Positions 12,712-24,529 of a stretch of 64,000 nucleotides of DNA are shown here, piece by piece (within the stretch, counting starts at the first letter, position 1; every line of letters starts with the position of its first letter). Under the pieces are notes generated by a model. The model was not told where the DNA came from and did no database searches. It worked only from the letters and a program-made list of their open reading frames with translations. Origin of the DNA: Liopterus haemorrhoidalis (taxonomy: Eukaryota; Arthropoda; Insecta; Coleoptera; Dytiscidae); the NCBI GenBank assembly GCA_963971575.1, contig OZ020618.1, forward strand, positions 6,698,501-6,762,500. The letters are read 5' to 3'. A program made the translations under genes and the position numbers.

Positions 12712-13158
12712 GAATTTGGGTATAGGGATATTAATATGTAATATATAACATTTATTGACACAAAATTCTTTGATCAAGCCACGGTATATACTGACTAGAG
12801 AGCTAAGAGCTATATTCCCGCTAAGGCTACGGTTACAGTGGAAGCGTGTTCGCCCGAACAGTGAGTCGCTCGTACTCGCCCGCATTCGCGCGACTGATAA
12901 AAGCGTGTAGAAATACACTGGTTTTTAGGTACTGTAGAAGCTTATCAATCGCGCGAACTACGCTCGTACTCGCCCGCATTCGAGCGACTAATTCTAGCGT
13001 GTAGAAGTACACATCTGTGTATTGTAAATCGCCCGAATAGCTGAATTCAAAATTGTTTGTTTTGTTCGCGCGAGTATGCGTTCTACCTACAGTTCTTATC
13101 TCCGTACAGTCAGTCCACTTGTTTTACTTGCTCTGTGGTACAGTCTGTGTCTACAAAA

Positions 13159-13323
13159 TGAATATTGAGAAATTAATATCATTAGTTTTTGATCGAAGAT
13201 CGTTATGGGATCAAAAATGTAAAACTTACCATTGATCAATCACGTAAATTATGGGATGAAGTGGCGACTGAATTAAAAGTTAGCGATAAGGAGAAATATT
13301 TATTTTTTACATATTCTAAACAA
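13159..13323 (+). pseudogene. MADF-domain remnant of Harbinger accessory protein
   Basis: MNIEKLISLVFDRRSLWDQK opens a frame typical of the MADF (Myb/SANT-like) DNA-binding protein that accompanies PIF/Harbinger transposases. A frameshift near 13230 is followed, in another frame, by a SRKLWDEVATELKVS segment, which is the next conserved block of the domain. The frame then stops at 13324. The rest of the accessory protein and the transposase are missing. Confidence 0.7.
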
Positions 13324-13559
13324 TAAAAAACAAAACAACATATGAATGGTTTACACCAGTGGTTCTCAACCGGTGGTACGCGTATCACTAGTGGTACCTG
13401 AAAGAAGACTTGGTGGTACGTGAATAACAGTGATGTATTTTTTAAATTAATGTAATGAAGAAAAAAATATATATAAAATTACTCAAAGGTGAATTGTGTC
13501 AAAATTAACCTGCTTTATTATGCAAACATTCTTGATATTTTCTATATTACTAAGAAATT

Positions 13560-13790
13560 GGAGCATTATACGCTATTCCAAACGTTTAGGCGGAACTAGA
13601 TTTTGCAATCTAGTTACTTTCATCGTTTGAATTGTACTTTTTGGCCGTTTTGTTTAAGGTTTGTAATTCATACTTTCAATAAACATTTTTTGGTTAAGGT
13701 TAATATCATTTTAAAATGTCATTTTTTGTGGCATTCTTAATACAAATATCCCATTTATTTATTTTTTTGTCATTAAAATAACTGCTAGAA
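13560..13790 (-). repeat. Segment shared with the MITE at 56.9-57.2 kb
   Basis: This stretch is the reverse complement of 57012-57250 at roughly 85% by eye (blocks such as GATTTTGCAATCTAGTTACT and ACATTTTTTGGT). It marks one end of the AAACGGTTAAGCGGA family inside the Harbinger element. Confidence 0.75.
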
Positions 13791-14444
13791 CTAAACACCA
13801 CCTATCTAGTCGCTCGTATACGGGCGAATATGCCCGTTTACGCGCTAATACGCCCGAACTGTACTTCGGGCGAACACGCTTCCACTGTAACCGTAGCCTA
13901 AGTGAGCTGCTGTCAGAGTACGTTGCTCCCCACCAGTTAGTTCATGACCGACCGCACACCTCAAGCCCCGCTAGCACCCAGGAGCGTTACGTTAAGACAC
14001 ACAGGAATTAGGGCTTTTATATATATAATAAAAGAGCTTTTTATAATGTTTCCCTCCCTCTCTCTATCCCTCTCTTCTTTCCCTCTCTCTACAAGTCTTC
14101 TCTCCCTCTTGCTTTATATACAAGAACTCATCAGGGCCCGATCAGGATTTTAATAAATGCCAGAAAAAGTAAAACAGTGCAGAATAAAAAAAAAAACTTC
14201 ACTTGATATTCCGGGAGTAGTACCTATACATCAAACAAGGTATGACTGGAGATAGTTTCGAAAGTGTTAGATTGGATGTCGGATACTGAAAGTTTGAAGG
14301 AAGTTTTATGTTTAACATATTTTTTACGTCAATACTACGAAAAAAATGTGGTTGTTTAGGAGAATACTATAATAGTACAAAATAATACTAAAATAGTCCC
14401 GCGGGTCGAAATTTAGCCGTAGCTCCATAAGCGTTATGTTTATA

Positions 14445-15324
14445 CAAGGTGTCTCAAAAGAAATTTTATATTTAGTGGATCGATTAAAAAAAAAGTAAGC
14501 CGTATATAGAAAAAATGTTTATTAATTATTAAAATACACTTTTTGGGGATTTATTTCTTAAAAATAATATCGTCTAAATGTAGACCCTCGCGTTCTCGGC
14601 ACTCATTTAATCGAACAGTAAAATTACTTATGACGTCTCGGCAGGTGGACTCAGGGATGGCTGCCATTTCGTGACGGATATTTTCTTTCAAATGCGCCAG
14701 TGAAGTCGGTTTATTGGCGTAAACTTTAGATTTAAGATAACCCCATAGGAAAAAGTCCATAGGGGTTAAATCTGAACTGCGTGGAGGCCAATTTATATCA
14801 CCTCTCCGCTCAATCACCTGATTTACGAAATTAAGCCTCTGACTGGCATCTTGGGGCTTTAATTCTTGCACCAATTGAATTTTGTAGGGGTGCAGCTTTA
14901 GGTCTTTGTGCATAATGCGATGTAATGATGATCTTATGCACATTTAAAGCACTTTCGCGCTTCCGAATTGAAAGGTTCGGGTCGTCACGAACAGACTGAT
15001 TAACATTCTCCACGTTTTCTACCGTTCTTGATGACCTAGGTCGCCCGGATTTTGATTTATCCAGCGTTGTACCAGTCTCTTCAAACTTTTTAACCCAATG
15101 TCGAATGAGAGGAATGCTTGGCGCATCATTTAAGTGGCGAAAACCTGGAATACTGCAGAATTTTCTACGCGCTACAGTCGCCGAATCACCGTTTTTGTAA
15201 AACTCTCGCACGCATAACGCGCGGTCTGCTCCCGAGAAACGCTCCATAGCGACTAAATTCCCTCGGATACGTTGCGTTCACGCAGTAAGCTAAATAAATA
15301 TAAAATTTCTTTTGAGACACCTTG
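14445..15324 (-). mobile_element. DD41D element copy 1, internally deleted
   Basis: Both ends carry CAAGGTGTCTCAAAAGAAAT with TA duplications (14443-14444 and 15325-15326). Its length of 880 bp, versus 1310 bp for the full element at 53802-55111, reflects an internal deletion that removes the core between QVIER and RRGDINW, including the first two catalytic Asp residues. The N-terminal HTH region (15247 downwards) and the C-terminal DD41D tail remain. A single-base insertion also breaks the frame near the NVHRSSLHR site. Sequence is nearly identical to the other copies, so it is young. Confidence 0.92.
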
Positions 15325-15694
15325 TATAACGCTTAGGAGAATAGTATAATATAGAATAGCCTTAAATTGTAAAGGCCACCCAGTATATTATCAGTGTTAG
15401 TATTTTAACAATAGTTCAAATGTCAAAACTCATTGGGGTAAACCTAAATGTAACTGATTTTGGTTAAAGTGTGACATGTGAAGAGATAATAAAGCCATCA
15501 CCGTGTGTAATGTGGTGATATAAGAACGTTACCCATGTCAGTTGTGGGATGTCATGCCCCGAACTGACCCATCTGAAATTAGCAACGTCAGCCACTATGA
15601 CTGACCGACTTGTTAACCCTGTTAAGAAGGGACTACAGAAACGCTGACTAGATTATCATAAGATCTAGAACATGTACACTGCCATAGAAAATTT

Positions 15695-15733
15695 TTGCAT
15701 CAACTTACAGAATAATTCTGTAAGTTGATGCAA
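15695..15733. repeat. 39-bp near-perfect palindrome
   Basis: Two 19-bp arms (TTGCATCAACTTACAGAAT and its complement) surround a single central base. It is followed, around 15770-15890, by a run of degenerate CACGACTAA/GCGACAAAT motifs that look like transposon subterminal repeats. No partner end was found. Confidence 0.85.
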
Positions 15734-15977
15734 TTATTATATTAATAGTAAAGGATAATGGGGAAAATATAACGGCACGACAAAATACGTACTTCGAACG
15801 ACTAACATTGCACGGCTAAATGCGAACTCAGCACGACTAATTACGTTATTAAAGCGACAAATAAGTTCACGACAAATTGCAGACGAGGCAAGTTGCAGTT
15901 AGCATTAAATTAAATAAATCGTATTTCCTTCCAGAAAACATAAACTTTAAATGTAAAAAATAAATCCGAGAAGCCTC

Positions 15978-16560
15978 AAGATCTGGGACCTGAAGCTGAA
16001 TTTATTTAGGTTCAGGTTCAGGTTCAACATGTTAATTTCGGTTCGATTTCAGGTTCAAGTTCAATAATATATATTTTTTAGGTTCAACTTAATTTTTTTA
16101 TAATACATGTCATTCGTTTTCCTTTTCGCATTTTGAATTCGTTCTGCAAACATAAAACATGAAATAACCTAGACTAGCTCAGTTCTACTTAACTTAAGAA
16201 AACGAAACTTCCGTTTAGTTCTGCGTAAACAAAAGAAATAGAATTTACCTAACATGCATACTAAATTAAATAATAAAATATAATAAACAAAAAAAAATAA
16301 ATGACCAAACAACAAATTACAGTTTTGTTTTTTTTTTTATCTTATTAAATGTAAAATGTGAAAAATAGGTACAATAATTCCCTGAACCTGTTAAAAATAC
16401 GTTGTTACCAGTTGATAATATAAGGTTCCGGTTCAGGTTTTGGTGCACTGACCTTGAAATATAATGGTTAGGATCAGATTCAGGTTCACAAAAAAATACA
16501 GTTTTTTTCGGGTTTTCGCATCGAGTTCTTATTCAGCTTCAGGTCCTTTCTCAGGATCGA
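15978..16560. mobile_element. TIR element with GGTTCAGGTTC subterminal repeats
   Basis: Left GGGACCTGAAGCTGAA and right TTCAGCTTCAGGTCC are inverted. Inside both ends are runs of degenerate GGTTCA motifs. The structure parallels the hAT-type element at 7547-8067. No coding sequence. Exact ends uncertain. Confidence 0.55.
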
Positions 16561-17119
16561 TTACCTCAAGACCGACGTTGAACAATTTTTAGCAGTTATT
16601 TCTAATTCTTACTCCTTAAAATATGACCAGGATGCACAATTTTATTAAATGTTCAATGTACCTTCTCGACTTCAGATATCAGCCTGCTACCACTCTTTCC
16701 TATTGACTCCTAATAGATAATTCATTTTACTGATTCCGACTTTTTCGTTCTTTCAAACATCGTATCCAACTTAAATGTCCTTGAATTGCTTCAAATTTGG
16801 CTCCTTGTATAACTGATAAAGTTTGAATCAATTATTCATTCCAGATGTTTTACAAATCATTTTGACAAATAATCTTGCAAATTTATTTCACTCTCTACCC
16901 GCATAAATTTACTAGCATATCGGATAAATTTGACACTAATCGATTCATTAATGTCAAATTTGAAAGCTTGACAAGCGTGTAAGTTTCTTATCAACCCTCA
17001 ACAAGGGGTAAACTAATTAAGTTACACGTCATATTAAGTAAATAAAATTTAAGAAACCAATAAACTTAAAAATAATAATAATAATAAAATAAAATCGCCT
17101 TTAATACTACGAATAACCT

Positions 17120-18296
17120 TAAAAAACTAATGACTAATAATAAAGATAAACCAAATAAATTGGACAGAATGGGAGTATACGAGGTCTGTTCAAAAAGCAT
17201 CGCGAATTTTGAATTTCCGCGGGTTATGTATATTCGATTTTCGATTTTTTTTGTGGCGTTATGTTGGTACTCATGTCTCTCACTTATGCCGACAAGTTCG
17301 GCCATTTTGAATGTTCAGTTAATTTTTGACAGTTGCTTTGCTTGCACGTGTTTTGGCTCGTCTTCGATTTTTGCCTATACCAAAAAATGGATCAAAGAAT
17401 CTGTATCAAATTTTGTGTGAAAAACAAAATTAAGTGCGCGGACGCATTCCGAATGTTGACTGTGGCATATGGTGAAGCTACCTTGAACCGAACAACGTTT
17501 ATCGGTGGTACAAAATGTTCTCAGAGAGCCGAGAAGATGTGAACGACGAAGAGCGTGCCGGATGCCCGAGCACGTCAACAACAGACGAAAACATTGATGA
17601 AGTGAAGAAAATAGTATTAGTCAATCGTTGAATCACCGTTAGAGAAGTTGTTGAGGACCTAAACATATCGATTGGCTCGTGCCATTCGATTTTTACCAAT
17701 GATTTGGGCATGAGACGGGTCGCCGCGAAATTCGTACCAAAATTCGTCGTGTTTTTTGGCCAAAAACAACACACTAATAATGCCGCAGCCACCGTATTCC
17801 CCAGATCTGGCCCCCTGTGACTTTTTCTTGTTCCCGAAACTGAAGAGGCCCATGAAAGGACGACGCTACGCTACGAGTGAGGAGATAAAGACGGCAACGA
17901 AGGAGGAGCTGAACAAGATCACAAAAAATGATTTTTTCAAGTGCTTCGAGGATTGGAAAAAACGTTGGCACAAGTGTATAATATCTGGTGGGGATTACTT
18001 TGAAGGGGACAAAATAGATATTCATGAATAAATAAATAATTTTTGAAAAAACCACAAAATTCGCGATACTTTTTGAACAGACCTCGTATATTGGTTATAT
18101 TGCACTGCATGTGGATCAGCCTACATTAACCAAACGGGAGATTCTTCAAAACTAGAATATCGGAACAGAAGTCATTCACCAAACAAAATACAAATCCAAC
18201 CTTCGTAGAACATCTCATCTATGAAAACCATACAACCACATTTGAACCAAAAATACTACATAATAACAGAAAAGGGCTTAGGCCTATAAAAGTTGC
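17120..18296 (+). pseudogene. Penelope-like GIY-YIG endonuclease fragment, split by a mariner
   Basis: The frame KDKPNKLDRMGVY ends at the mariner insertion (17180). After the mariner it resumes as WLYCTACGSAYINQTGDSS, then EHLIYENHT (about 18200-18230) and a stop near 18298. Removing the mariner and one TA restores a continuous frame with the GVYxLxC and AYIxQTGRS-like signatures of the GIY-YIG domain at the C-terminus of Penelope-like retroelements. The reverse transcriptase part was not found upstream. A fossil fragment. Confidence 0.7.
17180..18086 (+). mobile_element. Mariner element, internally deleted, 907 bp
   Basis: Terminal inverted repeats begin CGAGGTCTGTTCAAAAAG (about 32 bp, one mismatch), flanked by TA (17178-17179 and 18087-18088). 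Coding remnants start at MDQRICIKFC (17387) and run through frameshifts to a region near 17750 where the central catalytic part is missing. They resume at the PPYSPDLAPCDFFLFPKLK block (17786) and end at 18031. The intact last block (ORF 17756-18031) contains the third catalytic Asp. Not functional. Confidence 0.9.
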
Positions 18297-18882
18297 GTAA
18301 AACAAAAAACAATGTTTTCTTTCAACCTCTTATGTTTAATAAACCGTTCCTTTCTCCTTATTATTTTGATTGAGGAGTTGTTAGATTGTATTCCTACGAC
18401 ACTGTCCAGTCATCAGCACTTCAGATCACATATTGCATTACGCGAGGTCCCTGAACTCAGAGAACAAGTCGCTAATCTGCCGCATGTCGCGAGATCACCG
18501 CTTCTCTATCATCATGACATCATATTGCATACCGACACGAGTCTACAATTCTTGTTTGTCTTACGGGACCCCCTTCAATATCCATATAACACAAACAACT
18601 GCAAATCACCACATACACCTTACATTCTATTAAGCATTATTGAAGGAGCAGTTGAACACACAACAGAAAATCGAGGAACAGGTGGGAGTAGATCCAGCAA
18701 CAGTTTTAAGAATATTGCAGGAGGTGGGACAAAATCTGAAACTCAGAAAGTGAGTACCAGAAAACACAGTACAATTAAAGCTTCTTATTCGCGGGTTTAC
18801 TACTCGCGGTTTCTGAATTCGCGGAGAAAATATTGTGACAATTTGACAAATATTGTGTACATTTCTGAAATGTACCTCAATA

Positions 18883-19669
18883 CAGTAATACCTCGTTTAA
18901 CATTAGGGATGCGTTCCTCAAGAACACTACGTTAACCGAATCAACGTTAACGGAGGAAGAAATAACAAGCGAAGGATAGGGATAGGTTACTAAATTGAAA
19001 AAAAAATACATTATTTAATACATTTACTTTTAATTTTTTAATTAATAGATAGGAACAACTGAAAACAGCTTTTCTTGACAAAATTTAAAGTATAAAATTA
19101 GTATGCATGTATGTATTACAAAATTAGCGGTTATACGTAAATAAACTGACAAGTTGTGACATTTTAATTTTTTGACTACTATGAATCAAGGGTCGATTGT
19201 GTTGCTTGTCTCTTCTTTTCTCGTAATAGCTCACTGTAACATGTTAAAGAATTTAATACATTTCTTTTTACAGCACAACTTCGTGAAAAATCTGGATCAT
19301 TTTCGAACAAAATATCTACCGAATGAGACACTTGACTGGCAATCGGACAATATTTTTGTTGTTAAAACTTTAACCGGCGGCTCTTCCATATCAATGTCAG
19401 AATTGGCATCTTCTCTTACCAAATTTTCTTCTGTCAGTTCTTGCAATTCTTCATTTGTTAGCGGATTGTCGTTGTCATCCTATAGGAATTGTTGAATATC
19501 ATCAGCGTCAACTTCATTGAAATGTAATTGGTGTGCCATTTCAACAAATTCATTCTGGATTTCATTAGCAAGTTCCGATTCTTCTTCTAAATTGAGTCCT
19601 ACTGTCGCCCAGAAATGACGTTATAGCGAGGTATTGTTAACGGAGGTAACGTTAAGCGAGGTATTACTG
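18883..19669 (-). mobile_element. pogo/Tigger-like element, 787 bp
   Basis: The ends are CAGTAATACCTCGTTTAAC and GTTAAGCGAGGTATTACTG, flanked by TA (18881-18882 and 19670-19671). On the minus strand the interior carries a broken frame with LTNEELQELTEE, an acidic patch, and PVKVLTTKIL, resembling the C-terminal region of Tigger/pogo transposases. The DDE catalytic part is absent. Confidence 0.75.
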
Positions 19670-19920
19670 TATTTCAAAAAATTAACAGAAGTTTTAAGAG
19701 TTTGTTTAACTCCAGGTAATAATGATACTGTGACTTTACGAGAAATGACCGAAATTATTGTTCAGATTGCAAATAACATACGATGAGATGGTTGAGAACT
19801 ATCGTCTGCAATCCAGGAGTTGCTTGAGTCTCAAGATGAAGACTTGGATGAAGTTGACTTAGAACTTATGCTCAATACTGAAGAACAGGATGAAGAAAAA
19901 TTTGACAATGGTAAATTATA

Positions 19921-20371
19921 TACCCCGCTACTCGACGTTAATTCGTTCTGAAAAAGCGTCGAGTGGCGAATCCGTCGAGTGACGAGTCGAATTTCTCCAT
20001 AAGAAATAAAGGGAATCATATGTAGATATATACATATACATATACGGAAATACATATATGTATATGTTTTCCTTTTAGCTATGCTTGCATTTCTATCCTT
20101 TGGACCCATAATTATAAATATAAATCACTTATTTTAGCAAAAAACAAAAAGTTCATAGCTGCACTAAATCTGAGTTGTTGTCGTCAAGATATCTAGGCGT
20201 GAACTGCTGGCCATGCGTTCATTTTGCTTTGTTTACCAAAATATGTATCACGTGATCGGTACTCGATCACGCGTCGGGTAGCGATGCTCCGTCGACTCTC
20301 ACTCTCGACATTTACGTCGAGTGGCGAAACCGTCGAGCTACGAGGTAGTTGAGTCACGGGGTATTACTGTA
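19921..20371. mobile_element. pogo-like non-autonomous element
   Basis: The right end ACGGGGTATTACTG and the left end TACCCCGCTACTCGACG are partial inverted copies. Repeated CGTCGAGTGGCGAA(A/T)CCGTCGAG motifs lie inside both ends. The left tip lacks the CAGTAA expected from the right end, so it is probably truncated. Confidence 0.55.
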
Positions 20372-20663
20372 TTATTATTTTTATTAAGAAGAACCCGCAT
20401 CTAGCTTGGAAAAGATGAGACTAACTTTAAAAAATCTGGGCGAACTATGAAGACTTGCTAATAATCTTTGTGATTTTTCGTGAAAATTCATCCATCCATG
20501 GAAAAAATTTGAGTTCTAAAAGAAAAATTGCTTCTGAATATCAATCCGAGTTAAAAGATCTATTAAATAAAGCGAAACAAGAAAAAGTTCTTTAAGCCAA
20601 TACACAAACCTGACAATAAGTAATTTTTTATTTGTTAAAGTAATTCTAATTAAAATTCTTTTT

Positions 20664-21733
20664 TAGGGTTTTGTAGGTATGACCAAAAAACCCTTATACC
20701 GTCATTTTGTCGTCTGTCTGTCTGTCTGTTCGGTAAAAATTGTAGCCAAACGGCTAAACCTAGAGAGTTGAAATTTGGCATGCTTATACAACTCTTTGAC
20801 CCGCACATAGGAAAAATACTAAAACATCTAAAAAACATATCCCCCTAAAAATATAAACAAATATGTGCTCATCGAAAAAACAAATATTTTTTTATAATTC
20901 TGAGTAGGGTATCAAATGAAAGCCCTTGGTACGTGGATTAACGATCAAATTTTTATTTTTGCAAAATAAATTATTTTGAAGCGATTTTTGCCAAAATTGT
21001 GCAAAAAATTTTTTGTCCCACACCCTGTAGCCCAGATGTTTTAAATTAAAAATTTAAAAAAATTCTAAGTAATGTACATTGGTGTGAACCGGAATAGTAC
21101 AACAGGAATTTTTGATCAGATTATGTTTTTGGAGAAAAACGCATTTTTTGTGATTTTTGGCTAATAATGTACACAAGTTATAGCTTTGTAACACGCCACA
21201 CTGGAACGTGTGTGCTGGTGTAGTGGTATTAGCAGCTGATTTTTCAACCAAGTAACCCGATCCGAAAGGGTTCGAACCCTGGAGAAAGAGACAATATTAT
21301 TTTTTGTTTTTTTTTAATTTTTATATTGTTTAAATTATTTTTTCAAAATTCTAGTTATATTTTGGCAAATGTTGCATTTTATTTTTAAAAGCGTAAATTT
21401 AATAACCAGTGGAAATTGTTTAAATTATAATTTAATTCTGTTTCAATGTACACGAAATCTGGGACGGAACTTTTAACAACCAATGGAAGCCATAGGCGCA
21501 ATTTTTAAAATTCTTAATGAACATTGCTATATAAAAAAAAAAAAAAAAAAACTGCACATATTTAGAAACTTAAATAATGGTATTAGGCGTTCGAATTAAA
21601 ATTAACAAAAAAAATATTTTAATATAAAATTTGTTTTCGCATCCAAAATAATCATCATTCACTTACGAAATACCTGCAAAACCCTGAAATGTGTGAAAAT
21701 TCACACTTCACATCAATTTTTTGTAGTCTTGGA
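20664..21733 (-). repeat. R1 interspersed repeat, copy B
   Basis: Inverted copy of R1 starting AGGGTTTTGTAGGTATGACC, with only four to five GTCT units (20708-20729), and ending in the TTCACACTTCACATCAA block. It carries the best preserved internal tRNA-like unit. Confidence 0.85.
21208..21310 (+). ncRNA. tRNA-like Pol III unit inside R1 copy B
   Basis: A box TGGTGTAGTGG (21216-21226) matches TRGYNNARNNG fully. B box GGTTCGAACCC (21269-21279) is one base from consensus. The spacing of 42 bp is normal for tRNA genes. A run of T residues begins about 20 bp after the B box (21299 onwards). The intervening bases do not fold into an obvious full cloverleaf, so it is called tRNA-like rather than a tRNA gene. 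Confidence 0.55.
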
Positions 21734-21734
21734 A

Positions 21735-22955
21735 GTTATCTTCTATAATCCTTTACATTCACCGTATTCGCGTCATATCGGCTGAACGCATCTATGGAGT
21801 TTTGACTATATTACCCAAGCATATTGAAAGAACATCAGTTTCAGAAAAATTCTCCGAATAGTTGGAAATTCAGCGAGCAAAAGTTTTGAGACAATTATCC
21901 GAGAAAGGAAAAATTCAGAAAATGGAAAGTGATTACCACATGGAACATGAATTGTTCGAACAGAGCATTGTTAGCTCAACACATACATACATATGGTTAT
22001 GAATACGGTCCTTCTAAATAATAACGTAGCCTTGAAGAGGATAGGCGCATATTGAACATTGAGTTGGCTGAAAAGAAGGTTCTAGAAATATTTGGAACAT
22101 TTTAAGATCCACTTATAAGGCACGTGACTCTCAGGCGAAGGATCAGTAGTTATTCAGACAGTGAAACTCATTTAAATAGAATTATCAAAATATACGTATT
22201 GGTGATTTTTAAGTACAAAAGACAATCAATAGAAATAATCGAACTGAAAATAATTTGCAAACGAATTCATTGTTTTCATTTACAAATTGTCATGTACAGT
22301 TGAAATTACGAAATTGGACACAGAAAAAAGTTTAAAACAAACGTACAAATAGCACACAGTTGATAATCAAATCTGTTTAACTTTGTCGAAAAAATTTGAA
22401 GGGTGCTAATGCATGTATAGGGGTGAAGCTTTTTCAGTTTACATGATTTTGTAGCTAACGTCATTTCGAGGAAAAATTCACAAAATGGAGCAGAAAAGAA
22501 TTGTTCCTCTCCTTAAGTCTAAAACAAGTGGTAGCTGGCCAACAGGGGAAGCATGGGGTAGTCGTGATCACTTAATAAAATCATTCAAATACTGTAAATA
22601 GAAATCATAATTATTTATTTAATTCTGGCACATCGAGATACATCAAGTTCCAAAAACGCATCCCGAGATAAATATAAACAATTATGTATAATTGACAGAG
22701 GAGTCCGTGTATTCTCGGTGAAACATATTTAATATAAGATTAATAAATAAAACACTCGGTCAGTTTCACAAATATAAGTTTAATATTACTCCATACGTAT
22801 TTGGGCAGTGACGCCATCTACAGGAGTTCAAATTACAAACTAAACTTATTTTTTAACAGATACATTCAGTGGGAACAAATATTAATAGTAATATTTAATA
22901 TAAGATTAATAAATAAAACACTCGGTAAGTTTCACTGTTTACCATTATGTATTTA
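21735..22955. other. Unassigned region
   Basis: Includes short coding-like stretches without a recognisable domain (e.g. near 21830-21950 and 22485-22580). No gene is claimed. Confidence 0.35.
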
Positions 22956-22959
22956 ATAA

Positions 22960-24525
22960 AAAAATTAATATTTTTATAAAATTGTGAGTAACATATCAAA
23001 TGAAACCTCTTAATACGTGGTTCAACAAACAAATTTTTATTTTTGAAAAAGCATTTTTTTTTATGGGATTTTCGCCAAAAATATGTCAATAAACTTTTGT
23101 ACCCCACTCTATCTCCCACAGAGGTTGATTTAATAATCTGAAAAATTTACAAAATGAGCATTGGGAGCCGGAATAGTTCAACAGGAATTTTTGAGCAGAT
23201 TAGGTTTTCAAAAAATTTTTTTTTTTTGTGTCGTTGATTTTTTTTATATATATATTTATTGTGTGGTATCAAAAGAATGTTCTTAAGACGTAGATTAAGG
23301 AACAAAAGATATTTTTTTAAATTTGTTTCTTTAACATGATTTTAGCCAAAAATGTGCTAAAAAAGTTCTTGTTCTGTACCCTTTTACCCAAAGGGCTGCA
23401 GCTCTTACTTGAAAATAATTTTAAAAAAATATATTTTTTTGAACTCATAATGCATTTAACGTAATTGTGGTGTGAAAATGCTTTTTTTTATATATATTTT
23501 GAACATTGAATGCTATTGTTTCATAAATATTTACAAGTTTCCTTTGAATAAGTCTACGTCGCGCTGCTTATATCCTAGCGTCAAGGAAACTGCAAATGTA
23601 GGCTTGTAAAGGGGTAGCGGTGCGTACGCAGTAGTGATAAACTGGTGGGGATCGGAGCTAGAATGCTGTTAGCGTCACAATAACAGTGATCACAGTACTA
23701 TGAAATTATTGAGTATTTATTTAAGTCGTAACTGAAATCACTTTACCTATATTATCTCTAAAAAATTATTGTTTAAGTAGGTATTAATAAATAGTATTTT
23801 CTAACTTTTTCTTTTAAATTTATATAAGTATCTTAGCTTAACAAATACGTTTCGTATTTTAGATTATAAAACAATAGGTTAAAAAACGAATACTGTCAAA
23901 TCATTATTGGAAATTCCATTTAACAGAGGAACGTTAGAAGAAAAAATTGATATTAAAAAATTGGGGCGACACACACCAAAGTTAAATATTTCGGAAAATG
24001 CAAAAAAGATAAAATTATAATTATAAGAGGCAATTCAACAGAATCTTATATGATAAAACGTCGTGGTTAAACACCTAAACCTATCCTTGTATTATAATTT
24101 GCAGCTCTGAGTCCCAAAAAGTCACGAGCCACCACTGCCAAAGGGGTTAAACTAAAAATCTGAAAAAATTATATGTAATGTACATTGATGTGAGCTGGAA
24201 ACGTACAAGACGAATTTTTGATCAGATTGCGTTTCTGAAATAAATTACAGATTTTGTGTTTTTAACAAAATTAATTATTTTTTAATTCATGGCTAAATTA
24301 TGCCTAATAACGTTATGGATTTTTTGTATTTATGGCTAAGATAATGTGTTTTTGAAATTAAAAAATTGTTAACAGCGGAAAACCGAGTTCGTATGTACAG
24401 ATTATCAGAAAACTGTTGATTTTTAGATGATTATAGAACACATAATCATAGACATCCAGTATTATGTTGGTTCCTTACACTTAAAACCTTACAAAACCCT
24501 GAAGTGTGAAAAAATCTTCACTTCA
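22960..24525 (-). repeat. Old, fragmented R1-related sequence
   Basis: Blocks resembling R1 (ACAGGAATTTTTGAGCAGATTA near 23180, CTGGAAACGTAC near 24200, and AAAACCCTGAAGTG near 24492) are scattered over 1.5 kb with insertions. No microsatellite remains. Confidence 0.5.
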
Positions 24526-24529
24526 ATTT

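Larger units (their letters stand above)
12825..13898. mobile_element. PIF/Harbinger-type element, 1074 bp
   Basis: Perfect 34-bp terminal inverted repeats (12825-12858 and 13865-13898, beginning GGCTACGGTTACAGTGGAAG) are flanked by the 3-bp duplication TAA (12822-12824 and 13899-13901), the hallmark of PIF/Harbinger elements. Subterminal GC-rich direct repeats (CGCTCGTACTCGCCCGCATT, at about 12868 and 12962) are present. It encloses a broken MADF-like frame and a segment homologous to 56856-57245. The nuclease ORF is absent. Confidence 0.88.
18640..20600 (+). pseudogene. Unidentified interrupted coding remnant
   Basis: Coding-like pieces on one strand flank two pogo-type insertions: LKEQLNTQQKIEEQVGVDPA near 18650, ISEMYLN up to 18880, then KKLTEVLRVCLTPGNNDTVT directly after the first insertion, an acidic DEDLDEVDLELMLNTEEQDE stretch near 19840-19880, and KRKIASEYQSELKDLLNKAK after the second. 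Excising the first insertion plus one TA joins LNI to SKK in frame. No family was recognised. It could be a fossil transposon protein or a host pseudogene. Confidence 0.3.

Noticed and set aside
15695..15733. Helitron 3' hairpin
   Set aside because: No CTRR tail follows the palindrome at the expected distance, and the stem is longer than usual.
18312..18935. 207-residue plus-strand open frame
   Set aside because: It runs across the end of the Penelope-like fragment, an unknown remnant in another frame and the left end of a pogo-like element; no domain and no consistent composition.
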